Origin: BOG-931 sp963761525
GTDB lineage: Bacteria > Pseudomonadota > Alphaproteobacteria > Rhizobiales > Xanthobacteraceae
Length of the DNA: 64,000 nucleotides
Assembly: GCA_963761525.1 (NCBI GenBank)
Contig: CAVXHG010000002.1
Location: forward strand, 620,001-684,000
Direction: 5' to 3'
Within the stretch, counting starts at the first letter, position 1. Every line of letters starts with the position of its first letter. Both the position numbers and the translations under genes were made by a program. Below the pieces are notes generated by a model, which saw nothing but the letters and a program-made list of their open reading frames with translations, was not told the origin of the DNA and did no database searches. Below are positions 1 through 8,933 of this stretch, piece by piece.

Positions 1-951
1 ATTGAAACCGCCGCGGCATTTCTTTTGTTTTCGCGCAATCCGGCCGATGTGCTGTTGCTCGAAGTCGGGCTCGGCGGCCGGCTCGATGCCACGAACGTGG
101 TCGAACGTCCGCTCGCCAGTGTGATCACGCGCGTCTCGATCGATCATCGGGAGTTTCTCGGTGACACGCTTGAGCTGATCGCCGCCGAGAAAGCCGGCAT
201 CCTCAAGCGTGAGGTGCCGGCGGTCATCGCCGATCAGGCGCGCGAGGCGCTCGCGGTGATTGAACGGCAAGCGGCCCGCATGCGCGCGTCGCTGTCGATT
301 GCCGGCGAGAACTGGACTGCGACTGAAGAGCGCGGCCGGCTGGTTTATCAGGACGGCGACGGTTTGCTCGACCTGCCGGCGCCGCGTCTTTACGGCCGTC
401 ATCAGTTCGAGAACGCTGGAACCGCGATCGCGGCGCTGCGGGCCAGCGGCCTTAAACTGCCGACCGCGGCTTTTGAAACCGGCATGACGCGAGTCGAGTG
501 GCCGGCCCGGATGCAGCGCCTGTCGCATGGCAAGTTGCTGTCATTGCTGCCAGCCGAAAGTGAACTCTGGCTCGACGGTGGCCATAATGCCGACGGCGGG
601 AGGGTAGTCGCTGGCGCGCTCGCCGATCTTGAGGAGCGTGTCTCGCGGCCGCTGGTTCTGATTGTCGGAATGCTCTCGACTAAGGACAGCGAAGGATTTT
701 TGCGCAATTTTTCCGGCCTGGCGCGCCGTGTGATTACAGTACCGATTCATCAGGACAAGGCGGTGCCCGCGGCGGAATTAGCCGAAATAGCCGGCAGCGT
801 CGGTATTCCGTCGATATCGCGTGACACGCTGGAAAGCGCGCTCACTGTCGCCGGCGGCCTCGATCTCGCGCCCGCGCCGCGCGTGCTGATCACCGGTTCG
901 TTGTACCTGGCCGGCGAGGTACTAGCCGCCAACGGCACGCCGCCGGAGTGA
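1..951 (+). CDS. folC: Bifunctional folylpolyglutamate synthase/dihydrofolate synthase, 5' truncated
   Basis: This is the C-terminal part of FolC, which adds glutamate to (dihydro)folates in the cytoplasm using ATP. The frame is open from base 1, so the gene begins outside the window. The motif EVGLGGRLDATNVV is the Mur-ligase/FolC signature that follows the P-loop region. SVITRVSIDHREFLGDT, the AEKAGILK segment and the C-terminal domain (WLDGGHNADGGR) follow in the expected order. The protein ends 5 bases before the convergent TctC-like gene, so it is not in an operon with it. The missing N-terminus should carry the P-loop. Identity is well supported by several family motifs. Confidence 0.93.
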   Translation: METAAAFLLFSRNPADVLLLEVGLGGRLDATNVVERPLASVITRVSIDHREFLGDTLELIAAEKAGILKREVPAVIADQAREALAVIERQAARMRASLSIAGENWTATEERGRLVYQDGDGLLDLPAPRLYGRHQFENAGTAIAALRASGLKLPTAAFETGMTRVEWPARMQRLSHGKLLSLLPAESELWLDGGHNADGGRVVAGALADLEERVSRPLVLIVGMLSTKDSEGFLRNFSGLARRVITVPIHQDKAVPAAELAEIAGSVGIPSISRDTLESALTVAGGLDLAPAPRVLITGSLYLAGEVLAANGTPPE

Positions 952-955
952 CTGG

Positions 956-1927
956 TCACTCCACCTGGATATGCGCCTCGTGAATGACCTTGGCCCACTT
1001 GGCCCGCTCGGTTTTGATGAAAGCGGCAAACTCCTCGGGCGGACCGGCCATCGATTCGAACATCTGTGGATCGAGGAAGCGTGCGCGAAACGTCGGATCG
1101 TTGAAGATGCGGATCACTTCGTTGTCGAGCTTCATGACGATGTCGTGTGGCGTGCCGGCTGGCGCGAACAATCCGAACCAGGCATTGGCCTCGAAACCGG
1201 GTAGGCCGCTCTCGGCGACAGTCGGCACATCGGGAACCAACGCCATGCGCTTCGGGGCACCGACGCCGAGCATCTTGATCTGTCCGGCGCGAAACGCCGG
1301 CAAGCCCGAAGCGACGCTGACAATCATGGTGTTGATCGAACCGCCGATCAGGTCGTTCAGTGCGGGTGTCGCGCCGCGATAGTGCACCGGCAGCATCTTG
1401 ATGCCGGCCATGTTGTCGAACAGCTCCATGTTCATGTGCAGTGCCGAGCCAACACCGGCGGTGCCGAAGCTGAGCTGGCCTGGCTTCTGTTTCGCAAGCG
1501 CGATCAGGTCGGCGGCGTTCGATACCGGCAACGATTTCTGGGCGAGCAGGGCCTGGTAGATTCGCACCAGTCCGGTGATCGGAATGAAGTCTTTGTCGAT
1601 GTCGAACGGCACTTTTTCGTTCGGCAGCAGTGACGGGTTGACGGCAAATGGCCCGGACTCACCAACCAGCAGCGTGTAACCGTCCGGCGCGGACTTGGCG
1701 ACAGTCTCGGCGCCGATGATGTGCGCCGCGCCGCCCTTATTCTCGACGATGATCTGCTGGCCCCACGCCTTGGTGAGTTCCTGCGCGAGCGCCCGGCCGA
1801 CGACGTCGGTCACGCCGCCAGGCGCCGCCGTGATGACGAGCGTGATCGGGTGGTCGGGATAACTGGTCTGCGCTTGCGCAGAACCGCAAAACGCGAGCAG
1901 CAGAAGCGCCGCGCAAAAGCGTTTCAT
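956..1927 (-). CDS. Bug/TctC family tripartite tricarboxylate transporter substrate-binding protein
   Basis: A 323-residue periplasmic solute receptor of the Bug (TctC) family. A signal peptide (about residues 1-20, ending SAQAQ) precedes YPDHPITLVITAAPGGVTD, the family's N-terminal block. Further typical motifs are IVENKGGAAHIIGAE, APDGYTLLVGES, LSFGTAGVGSALHMNMELF and LFAPAGTPHDIV. Such proteins bind carboxylates or aromatic acids and hand them to TctA/TctB membrane partners, none of which lie in this window. It follows the neighbouring receptor gene by 24 bases on the same strand and is the last gene of the operon starting with the molybdenum enzyme at 6183. The ligand is unknown. Confidence 0.9.
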   Translation of the reverse strand: MKRFCAALLLLAFCGSAQAQTSYPDHPITLVITAAPGGVTDVVGRALAQELTKAWGQQIIVENKGGAAHIIGAETVAKSAPDGYTLLVGESGPFAVNPSLLPNEKVPFDIDKDFIPITGLVRIYQALLAQKSLPVSNAADLIALAKQKPGQLSFGTAGVGSALHMNMELFDNMAGIKMLPVHYRGATPALNDLIGGSINTMIVSVASGLPAFRAGQIKMLGVGAPKRMALVPDVPTVAESGLPGFEANAWFGLFAPAGTPHDIVMKLDNEVIRIFNDPTFRARFLDPQMFESMAGPPEEFAAFIKTERAKWAKVIHEAHIQVE

Positions 1928-1951
1928 GGCCGGTACAGCTCCTCGCGTTGC

Positions 1952-2926
1952 TCAGTTAGGCTGGATACCCGCTGCCGCGACAGCGGCTTTGGCCTCTTCG
2001 ACCTTGCCGCGCAGGAAGTCCGCAGTCTGCGCAGGCGTACGATCATCGGGCACATATCCGGACTTTTGCACGACATTGGCCACCGCCGGCTCCTGCAAGG
2101 CATGCCGGATCTCGGCATTGAGCTTATCCACGATGGCAGACGGTGTCTTTGCCGGTGCGAAGAAAACTCCCCAAGCCTGGACGTGCGGATAGTTCGGCAC
2201 CGTGTCCTTCATCAAGGGGACATTCGGAAATTCGGCAAAGGGCTTCTGCCCGGTGAATGCAATGGCGCGCAACTTGTTGTCCTGAACGAGCCCCATGACG
2301 GAAGGCGGCGTCACAAACATCACGTCGATGTTGCCGGCGAGGAGGGCTGCTGAGACTTCCGAAGCACCCTTGAAAGGCACGTGCTCCATATTCAGTCCAG
2401 TCGCCTTGTTGAACAGCGCGCCGGCAAGGTGCAGGCCGTTGCCAACACCCGGCGAACCAAACAGGACGCGATGCGATTTGGCGTAGCTGATGAACTCGCC
2501 GACATTGTGTGCGGGAGACGAAGGATTGACCAGCATCAGCAAACCGTCGAGCACGCCGTTGGTCGCGATCGGAACGAGATCCTTGAACAGGTCGAAAGGC
2601 AGCTCCTTATAGATATACGGCGTCGGCGCGATTGAATCGCTGGTATAAAACAGCGTGTAGCCGTCGGGCTGGGACTGAACGACGACATTGGTCGCAATGG
2701 TCGCGTTTGCACCGGGCCGGTTTTCGACGATGAAATTCTGACCGAGATCGGCGCTGAGCTGGTGGGCCACGGCGCGTGCGATTACGTCGGGACCGCTACC
2801 TGCGGCGAAACCGACAAGAATACGTACCGGCCGATCGGGATATTGCTGCGAATAAGCAACGCCGCAGAAAGTGACACAAAAGAGAAACGTGATAACGACT
2901 TTCAAAACCCGGCAAAATTCCGTCAC
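1952..2926 (-). CDS. Bug/TctC family substrate-binding protein
   Basis: A 324-residue periplasmic receptor of the Bug family with an N-terminal signal peptide (hydrophobic segment VVITFLFCVTFCGVAYS). It carries YPDRPVRILVGFAAGSGPDV, VENRPGANATIATN, QPDGYTLFYTSD and VLFGSPGVGNGLHLAGALF. Its start overlaps the stop of the iron-sulfur subunit gene by 4 bases (ATGA), which argues for translational coupling. The receptor therefore probably delivers the substrate handled by the molybdenum enzyme, although this is inferred from position only. No TctA or TctB gene is present nearby. Confidence 0.9.
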   Translation of the reverse strand: MTEFCRVLKVVITFLFCVTFCGVAYSQQYPDRPVRILVGFAAGSGPDVIARAVAHQLSADLGQNFIVENRPGANATIATNVVVQSQPDGYTLFYTSDSIAPTPYIYKELPFDLFKDLVPIATNGVLDGLLMLVNPSSPAHNVGEFISYAKSHRVLFGSPGVGNGLHLAGALFNKATGLNMEHVPFKGASEVSAALLAGNIDVMFVTPPSVMGLVQDNKLRAIAFTGQKPFAEFPNVPLMKDTVPNYPHVQAWGVFFAPAKTPSAIVDKLNAEIRHALQEPAVANVVQKSGYVPDDRTPAQTADFLRGKVEEAKAAVAAAGIQPN

Positions 2927-3765
2927 AGGCTGATTTCTCCCAAGTTGATGCTTTCGCCCAGATTGGCCTCGACACTTTTTGAACGGCCGCCGGCGAATAT
3001 ATGCAAGGTGTAGCGGCCGGAATTCTCGTCGAGTTTATCGAATTTGAAACTGCCAAAATTGTCGCTGGTGGTCACCGCGATCGACACGCCGTTCTTCGCA
3101 AGTTGCACGCTAGCGCCTTCGACGCAATCGAAAGTGCCATTTTTCTCCGTATAGATCGATCCGCCGATGAAGCATTTTGAATAGCGCCACAGGTTGCGGT
3201 AATAGACCCGCGGCCGGGCGCCGAGCTCAGGCTTCATCACTTCGAGGCTTTCGTCGCGCGCCATATTTTCCATGTCGGCGTCTTCGATCTGGATCGCGCG
3301 CATGGCGCCGGTCGGGCAGGACTGCTGGCCGCGGGTCTGTTGCCAACCCTGGTCGAGCAGGTGGGCGTCGAAGGTCCAGGCTTGCGGAAGCTGCTCTTCC
3401 TCATTCCACCAGATATGGCCATAGGGGCAACTCTCGACGAGCTGCTTCTGGCCTTTCGCCTTTACCGGATCGATGATGACAATACCGTCCTTGCGCTTTT
3501 TGATCGCACCTTGCGGCGCTGCCTTGATGCAGGGAGCGTCGTCGCAGTGGTTGCACATGGTCGGAACGTAGGCGATGTCGATCAGCGGGATTTGCCCGCG
3601 CTCCTTCTGGAGGACGTTGATCCACTTGTGGCCTTGCCGGGGCATCGACGCGGAATAGCTCGGCCAATCGTTGCCGATATATTCATCCATGGTAGCGAGC
3701 GCACACAGATTGCAATTGGTGCACTCAGCCACGTCAATAATCATGTTCCATTTTTTCATTGGCAC
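2923..3765 (-). CDS. Iron-sulfur subunit of a pyrogallol transhydroxylase-like molybdenum enzyme
   Basis: A 280-residue ferredoxin-type subunit. The order is first cysteine cluster CTNCNLC (about residues 15-21), then CNHCDDAPC, then CPYGHIWWNEEE, then SCPTGAM, followed by a C-terminal beta-sandwich (about residues 215-280, with SDNFGSFKFDKLDENSGRYT). From memory, the small subunit of Pelobacter acidigallici pyrogallol transhydroxylase has this same layout, including the rare C-terminal domain. Here the fourth cysteine of the first motif is threonine, and the CTMC pair of the third motif is replaced by WTFD, so at least one [4Fe-4S] site should be altered. Translation may start at the GTG at 3765 or the ATG at 3759. 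The Bug gene overlaps its end, and the catalytic subunit lies upstream. Confidence 0.82.
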   Translation of the reverse strand: MPMKKWNMIIDVAECTNCNLCALATMDEYIGNDWPSYSASMPRQGHKWINVLQKERGQIPLIDIAYVPTMCNHCDDAPCIKAAPQGAIKKRKDGIVIIDPVKAKGQKQLVESCPYGHIWWNEEEQLPQAWTFDAHLLDQGWQQTRGQQSCPTGAMRAIQIEDADMENMARDESLEVMKPELGARPRVYYRNLWRYSKCFIGGSIYTEKNGTFDCVEGASVQLAKNGVSIAVTTSDNFGSFKFDKLDENSGRYTLHIFAGGRSKSVEANLGESINLGEISL

Positions 3766-3768
3766 TGA

Positions 3769-3858
3769 AGCGAGTGGCGAATAGCGAAGGAGTGAGTTGC
3801 CCCAATCACTGCCGCTATTGTCTGCCGCTGTTCGCTTTCTCCCTATTCGCTACTCGCT
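3769..3858. repeat. Imperfect inverted repeat between the two molybdenum-enzyme genes
   Basis: Arms at 3769-3784 (AGCGAGTGGCGAATAG) and 3843-3858 (CTATTCGCTACTCGCT) are nearly perfect reverse complements separated by about 58 bases. The right arm begins just beyond the stop codon of the catalytic subunit. This looks like a mobile palindromic intergenic repeat of the type common in Bradyrhizobium relatives. Its position may bear on the missing C-terminal domain of the upstream gene. Confidence 0.6.
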
Positions 3859-3869
3859 ATTGGCGGGTT

Positions 3870-6183
3870 TTATTTTGCCGGTACCGGGTCGGTTTCGTGT
3901 TTGACGATCGGCTGCCGTTCAGGGTTGTAGAACTGTTTGAACGAATCGAAATTAAATTCAAACTTGCCGGATTGGGACTGATCGTGGAGCGGAGCAGTTG
4001 CAGGCGGCTTTTCCTTTTCCGCCGGAACGACGAAGTAGCCACGCTTGAGAAACTTCTTCCATGGGATGTGCTTCGGCAGATCGGAAGCGAGGAACACGCG
4101 CTTGACCCAATCAATCTCATTGCAACCTTCGGAGAAGGAATTGGCAAGATCGAGCGGTTTGCACAGCTCGTTGAAGATCCAGTAGTCGGGCTTCAATTCG
4201 CCAAGCGGCTTGATCGCTGGGGCCTGGAAAACGATCACGCGATGATCGATCTGCTGCAGGTCATGATAGCTGTAGTCGCCAAGTCTCGTCCATTCGCTGA
4301 TGTCGGTGCGCTCGAAGTTTGTGCAGGCCGGCAGCACGATGTCGGCGAATTTTGCTTCGTCGTCGTTCCAGGTCGATTGATTGACGACAAATTCCACGTT
4401 CGGCGACTGATATATAGTTAGCCGATCAGTATTGTCGTCCATCGTCGCGGGGGCCAAGCCACCGTATTTATAGAACATACGCACCCGCGAGGATTCGGGC
4501 GACGAATAACCAGACTTGCCGAACTGGGGTTCGATTAATTTATCGGCTCCAGGAGAATCCTCGGCTTTGGCTTCATCGATCGACTTCGGCGCTCCCATAT
4601 TTTCGAGATCGCGTGAGGTGCTGCCGTCGGCATAACTGGGGAAATAGAAACTGGAGTCGGCCGGCTTCCCCTCTCGCAGGTTGCCAATGTTGACGCCGGG
4701 CTTACCGAGGCCCTGCATCGCAACGAGGTACACCATCGCGCGCTCCCACGGGGTATCGGCCCGACCGCGGTCAGCTCCATCAGCGTCGTCGGCCGAGCCG
4801 AGCGCCAGATAAACGCGCTTCTTGCCCCATTCGCGGGCCAGCGCTCGAACGGCCTTGGCGAGGACACCGGTTTCCTTTTCCTGCCATTCCGGAGTTTTCG
4901 GAATGCCGTCATTTTCACCGAGCAGATGACCTTTCCACTTGTCGAAGCCGATGGTGTGGGTCTCGACGTAGACCTTGTCGTAGAGGTCTTCCTTGATCCA
5001 GACATAAGCGATCGCCATCGCCAAAGCGACTGAGGTCGCGGGCTTTGGCGCCAGCCACTTGCCGGGCAGAAATTGCGCCGACGCATCGAAGGATGGGTCG
5101 ATGTGAACGACTTTGATGCCCAGCTTGGGGTTTTTCAGCCACTGCTGAGCTATCGTGCCTTTCTGTGCTTCACGTGAGCCCGGTGTGGTTTCAGGATCGG
5201 CGGCCCAGAACACCACCACGTCGCTGTTCTGCAAGCAGTCTGCGACGGCGTCATGGACTTCCGAAGGGCCAACGCGTGGCGTGTAGCCCTTCAATGAACT
5301 TGCGTAATCGATGCGCGTCATGCCGACGGCATCGGCGAAGCGGAACAGCGCGGACAAACCGATATTGCCAAGGGTATGGCGCGAGCCGGCGGAGAGGGCG
5401 ATCGCGCCGGGGCCGTGTTCGCGCTTTTGGCGCTTGATCTCGTCGGTGACGATATTGATCGCTTCTTCCCACGAAATGCGGACGTACTCTGACTTGCCGC
5501 GGTTCCGCGGATTGCGCTCGCCGTTCGGATCGAAGTCGGCACGTTTCATCGGATAAAGCAGGCGGTCCGGCGCATAGATGGTCGATTTGACGTTTTGACC
5601 ATGCGGCGCCAGCGTGATTTGACGCGGCAGGGCAAACTTCAGACCCTTGGCCTCGATGGTCGGCGATGCGCCATCCTCATCAATGAGTTCGATCGGGGTA
5701 AGGCGGATGATCTTGCCGTCCTTAACGTCGACGAAGACCGGGCCACCACTGGTCATGTTGCAGTAGCGCGTAACGCCGCGGCGCAACTCGCGGCCGTATT
5801 GGAGTCCGGCCGACTGGCTCATCATCAGTGTTTGCGCGAACCAGTTGGTCAGCCGCTCTTCGCCTTCCACGGTGAGGACGAGGTCCTTTTGCGCGCTGAT
5901 CAGGGCCGGCCAGTTGATCGGCGGCGTCAGCAGCGACGCGGCGATCTTGGCATTGTTGAAAATCAGCTTGATGCCGGGCTTTTCGTGAAGTCCCGACCCT
6001 GACGTCACCACCCCATTAGTAAAAGCCAATCCAGCGCCCGATCTGCTCGTCGCGAGTTATGATCTGCGCGATAAAATTGTGCTCTTTCAGCCGGGCTTTG
6101 AAGTCCGGGTTACGACGGGCCGCGTGCTTGAGGCGTTGCGTGACGCCGAACAGAATGACCGGCAGCTTGATTCTGGCGAACAT
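3870..6183 (-). CDS. Molybdopterin catalytic subunit, pyrogallol transhydroxylase-like, with frameshifted N-terminal extension and no C-terminal domain
   Basis: The main frame (3870-6029) encodes the molybdopterin domain: GGPVFVDVKDGKIIRLTP, YPMKRADFDPNGERNP, YVRISWEEAINIV, SDVVVFWAADPETTPGS, ADIVLPACTNFERTDISEW and FLKRGYFVVP. These closely match remembered transhydroxylase large-subunit sequence, and like that enzyme it lacks the N-terminal CxxC cluster of most family members. Compared with the known 875-residue protein, it stops before the C-terminal dinucleotide-binding domain. Upstream, an ATG at 6183 with ribosome site AAGAAGGA opens a 55-codon frame ending at 6016. Removing one base near 6017-6020 joins it to the main frame as a 770-residue protein whose first ~140 residues resemble an SCP2-like domain. 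The Mo-ligand serine appears retained (SSLKG), but its neighbours differ from the known enzyme, so the reaction is uncertain. Confidence 0.8.
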
Positions 6184-6405
6184 GGCGTCCTTCTTAAGCG
6201 GTCATTTGCGCGTCAGTCGGCCGCGCAGGGAACCTCCCTATCTCACGCGACAAGCTCCATCGGCGATTTTGCAATAATTCAGCCGTGATTGGAATGGTTT
6301 AAGCCCGTACTAGCCATGCACTGCGGTGGCAAAGCGCCGGCATTGCCTGCCATGGTCGGCGCGGTTGCTCCGGTGTAGGCTCCCGCCACGCTAATGGAGA
6401 GCAAC

Positions 6406-6792
6406 ATGGCCAAGCTCAGACACATTGCCATTCAGGTCCCGGACCTCGAGAAGGCTGCGGCCTTCTATGAAGGGGTGTTCGGTCTTAAGCGTTTGAAGAA
6501 GGTCGAAGCGCCGATCGGCGATGCGATTTCATTGTCGGACGGCATCGTGAATTTGACCCTGCTGCACTTCCCGCCGGGCGCCAGCGGCAGCAAGGGTGGA
6601 CCCGATTATGCGGGATTGCACCACTTTGGCTTCATCGTCGATGACGAGAACGCCACCGCTGAGGATATCAAAAAGCACGGCGGCGAGTTCTTCATGAAGC
6701 TCCCGCAATATCCGGGTGTCGATGCCGAAAACAAGTTCAAGGATGTCAACGGCATTGTGTTCGACGTGACCGAGCACGGCTGGGGCTCGTAA
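6406..6792 (+). CDS. VOC (glyoxalase/dioxygenase fold) family protein
   Basis: A 128-residue single-domain protein of the vicinal-oxygen-chelate superfamily. It has the classic beta-alpha-beta start (KLRHIAIQVPDLEKAAAFYE), a second module with LHHFGFIVDD, and ends with DVNGIVFDVTEHGW. Histidine near the start, histidine in LHHFGF and glutamate near the end are plausible metal ligands. The ATG at 6406 is chosen over the one at 6394 because GGAGAG lies just before it. The substrate is unknown; members include glyoxalases, epimerases and ring-cleavage dioxygenases. It is encoded head-to-head with the molybdenum-enzyme operon and 58 bases before the dehydrogenase that follows. Confidence 0.85.
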   Translation: MAKLRHIAIQVPDLEKAAAFYEGVFGLKRLKKVEAPIGDAISLSDGIVNLTLLHFPPGASGSKGGPDYAGLHHFGFIVDDENATAEDIKKHGGEFFMKLPQYPGVDAENKFKDVNGIVFDVTEHGWGS

Positions 6793-6850
6793 CGCGGCCG
6801 GTGGTTTGCACCGCGGCCAGCTTCTCCAAATGACAATCCCGACCAGGACC

Positions 6851-7915
6851 ATGGCGGTCCGCCTGTTCGAGTACGGCGGGCCGGACAAGCTGATTTACGG
6901 CGAATACGATCTGCCCGCGCTCGGTGCGCACGATGTCCTGGTCAAGAACCTCTCCGGTTCAGTGTCACGCTGGGACGTGAAATACCGCGCTGGTGATCTC
7001 ACCCGTTATCAAATCCCGGGGCGCGCGGCATTTCCGCTGCCGCAGCAATTGGGTCGCGAGGCTGCGGGCGAGGTCGTTGCGGTTGGTTCTGCGGTGAGCT
7101 GTTTCAAGCCGGGCGACCGTGTGGTCGGTGTTACCCATCCGGAGGATCCAAATTCGATCGAGACCGCACGCGGGCTCGGCAATCTGTCGCGCAACCTGGC
7201 GATCCCCGGCCATCAGGCGTTCGGCTCTTACGCGCAATTTCTCGTGCGCGACGAACACATGTGGCTGCCGCTGCCTGAGGGGGTCGATTACGAACAGGCG
7301 GGCGTTGCGTTGTGGCCGTTCTCGTCATCGCACCGCGTGGTGCACGACCGATTGCAGGTGCGGCTTGGCGATACAGTACTGATTGCGGGCGCTTCCGGCG
7401 GCATGGGGCAGGCGACCATGCAATTATGCAAGCTCGCCGGTGCGCGTGTTCTCGCGACCACGCGTCATGCCGGCAAAGCCGCCGTGCTGCGCGAGCTTGG
7501 CGCCGATGCTGCGGTGGTCACCACCGATGCCGAGCGGGCGCGCGCTGAGGTCCTGTCAATCACCGGTGGAGAGGGTGTCGATCACGCGGTCGACTATACC
7601 GGCAATCCCGACCTGCTGCGCTTTATCGGTAGCGTTATGCGACTTGGCGGCAGCATTGTCGTCACCAGCGAGCAGGGCCGCGAGCCGGTGCCGTTTCTGG
7701 CCTCAGATCTGATCCGGCTTGAACTCAATCTGCTCGGCATTCGCGGCGCGCGGATGAATGACATGCTCACCGTGCTCAAGCTTCTTGGCGAGCATCGCAT
7801 CAATACACGCATCGCCGCGCGGTTTCCGCTGGCCAAGGTCGGCGAGGCCCATGAACTGTTGGTCAATTCGCCCGATCTGGTCGGGCGGATCGTCGTGCTG
7901 CCGTGGGCGTCGTGA
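6851..7915 (+). CDS. Medium-chain (quinone-oxidoreductase-like) alcohol dehydrogenase
   Basis: A member of the MDR superfamily, about 354 residues. The N-terminal GroES-like domain (LFEYGGPDKLIYGEYDLP, LGREAAGEVVAVGSAV, FKPGDRVVGV) is followed by a Rossmann domain with GASGGMGQATMQLCKLAGA and DHAVDYTGNPDLLRFIG. Zinc-binding cysteines are not evident, so it is more like a zinc-free NAD(P)H:quinone or enoyl reductase. The ATG at 6851 follows AGGA; an alternative ATG lies at 6830. It probably acts on an unsaturated or carbonyl intermediate of the surrounding pathway, which is inference from context. Confidence 0.85.
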   Translation: MAVRLFEYGGPDKLIYGEYDLPALGAHDVLVKNLSGSVSRWDVKYRAGDLTRYQIPGRAAFPLPQQLGREAAGEVVAVGSAVSCFKPGDRVVGVTHPEDPNSIETARGLGNLSRNLAIPGHQAFGSYAQFLVRDEHMWLPLPEGVDYEQAGVALWPFSSSHRVVHDRLQVRLGDTVLIAGASGGMGQATMQLCKLAGARVLATTRHAGKAAVLRELGADAAVVTTDAERARAEVLSITGGEGVDHAVDYTGNPDLLRFIGSVMRLGGSIVVTSEQGREPVPFLASDLIRLELNLLGIRGARMNDMLTVLKLLGEHRINTRIAARFPLAKVGEAHELLVNSPDLVGRIVVLPWAS

Positions 7916-7921
7916 TGTTCG

Positions 7922-8908
7922 CTATTCGGATTTGATCCCGGCTGCCTTTATGATCGGCCAGCGCTGCGCGATCTCGCTTTGCTGGAAAGCGGCGAGTGCT
8001 TGAGGAGTTAATTCATCGGGCGGAAAGAAATCTTGTCCGTCCTCCACCAGACGCTCGCGGATTTGCGGGTCAGCCATGGCAGCGACGGCCGCCGCATTCA
8101 GTTTTCCGATAATTTCTTTTGGCGTGCCCTTAGGCGCAAACAGCGCATGCCAGTTCGATTGGTAAAAACCTTTGAGACCGGCTTCGTCCACAGTTGGGAT
8201 GTCGGGGTCGCCGACCAGCCGCGTCTTCGCCGTAACGGCAAATGCTTTAATCGTTCCCGCCTTGACTTGGCCCAGGACGTTGCCTGGAAAACTCATAATA
8301 AGGTCCAGCTGGCCTGACAGCAGGGCCTCAACGGCGGGTGCAAGTCCATGGTATGGAATATGCTGAATGCTGACACCGGTCTGCTTTTCGAGGAAGTAAA
8401 GCGAGACATCCGCAACACTGCCAACGCCTGCGGTCCCTGCAAGCGACTTGCCCGAATTTTCCTTTAGCCACGCAATGAGCTCGTGCAGATTGTTGGCCGG
8501 CAATGTAGACCTGCCGACGATGACGACGGGCTCGGTGGCAAGGAGCGAAATCGGCTCGAAGTCTTTTACGACATCATATTTTAGGGAGTAGATGGCGGCG
8601 TTGACGACATGGGTGGCCGAGTTACCTAAACCGATCGTGTAGCCGTCCGGTGCGGCTCTCGCGACTCTCTCGGTGCCAAGGTTGGCGGCAGCACCGCCGA
8701 TGTTTTCGACGACGACAGGGCGGCCGAGCGCTGACTGCATGCCTTGGGCAACCAAGCGTCCAACGGCATCGGTCGGGCCGCCCGCCGGATAAGGCACGAT
8801 CATGGTCACGGGGCGCGAGGGATAATCATCCGCTGCCAGCGGGCCGGCGAAAACAGCCGTCATCGCAGTCAGGTTGAGTGCGCCTAAAAATACTCTTCGC
8901 GTCAGCAC
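7922..8908 (-). CDS. Bug/TctC family substrate-binding protein
   Basis: A periplasmic Bug receptor of about 328 residues. The GTG at 8908 is preferred (GGAG six bases before it); another GTG lies at 8920. The N-terminus LTRRVFLGALNLTAMTAVFA looks like a twin-arginine or Sec signal, then YPSRPVTMIVPYPAGGPTDA, VVENIGGAAANLGTERVA, DGYTIGLGNSATHVVNAA and LFAPKGTPKEII. It is a close paralog of the next upstream gene on the same strand, 26 bases away, so the pair arose by tandem duplication. The ligand is unknown. Confidence 0.88.
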   Translation of the reverse strand: MLTRRVFLGALNLTAMTAVFAGPLAADDYPSRPVTMIVPYPAGGPTDAVGRLVAQGMQSALGRPVVVENIGGAAANLGTERVARAAPDGYTIGLGNSATHVVNAAIYSLKYDVVKDFEPISLLATEPVVIVGRSTLPANNLHELIAWLKENSGKSLAGTAGVGSVADVSLYFLEKQTGVSIQHIPYHGLAPAVEALLSGQLDLIMSFPGNVLGQVKAGTIKAFAVTAKTRLVGDPDIPTVDEAGLKGFYQSNWHALFAPKGTPKEIIGKLNAAAVAAMADPQIRERLVEDGQDFFPPDELTPQALAAFQQSEIAQRWPIIKAAGIKSE

Positions 8909-8933
8909 GGTATTCTCCACGTCTTGAGTTTCA

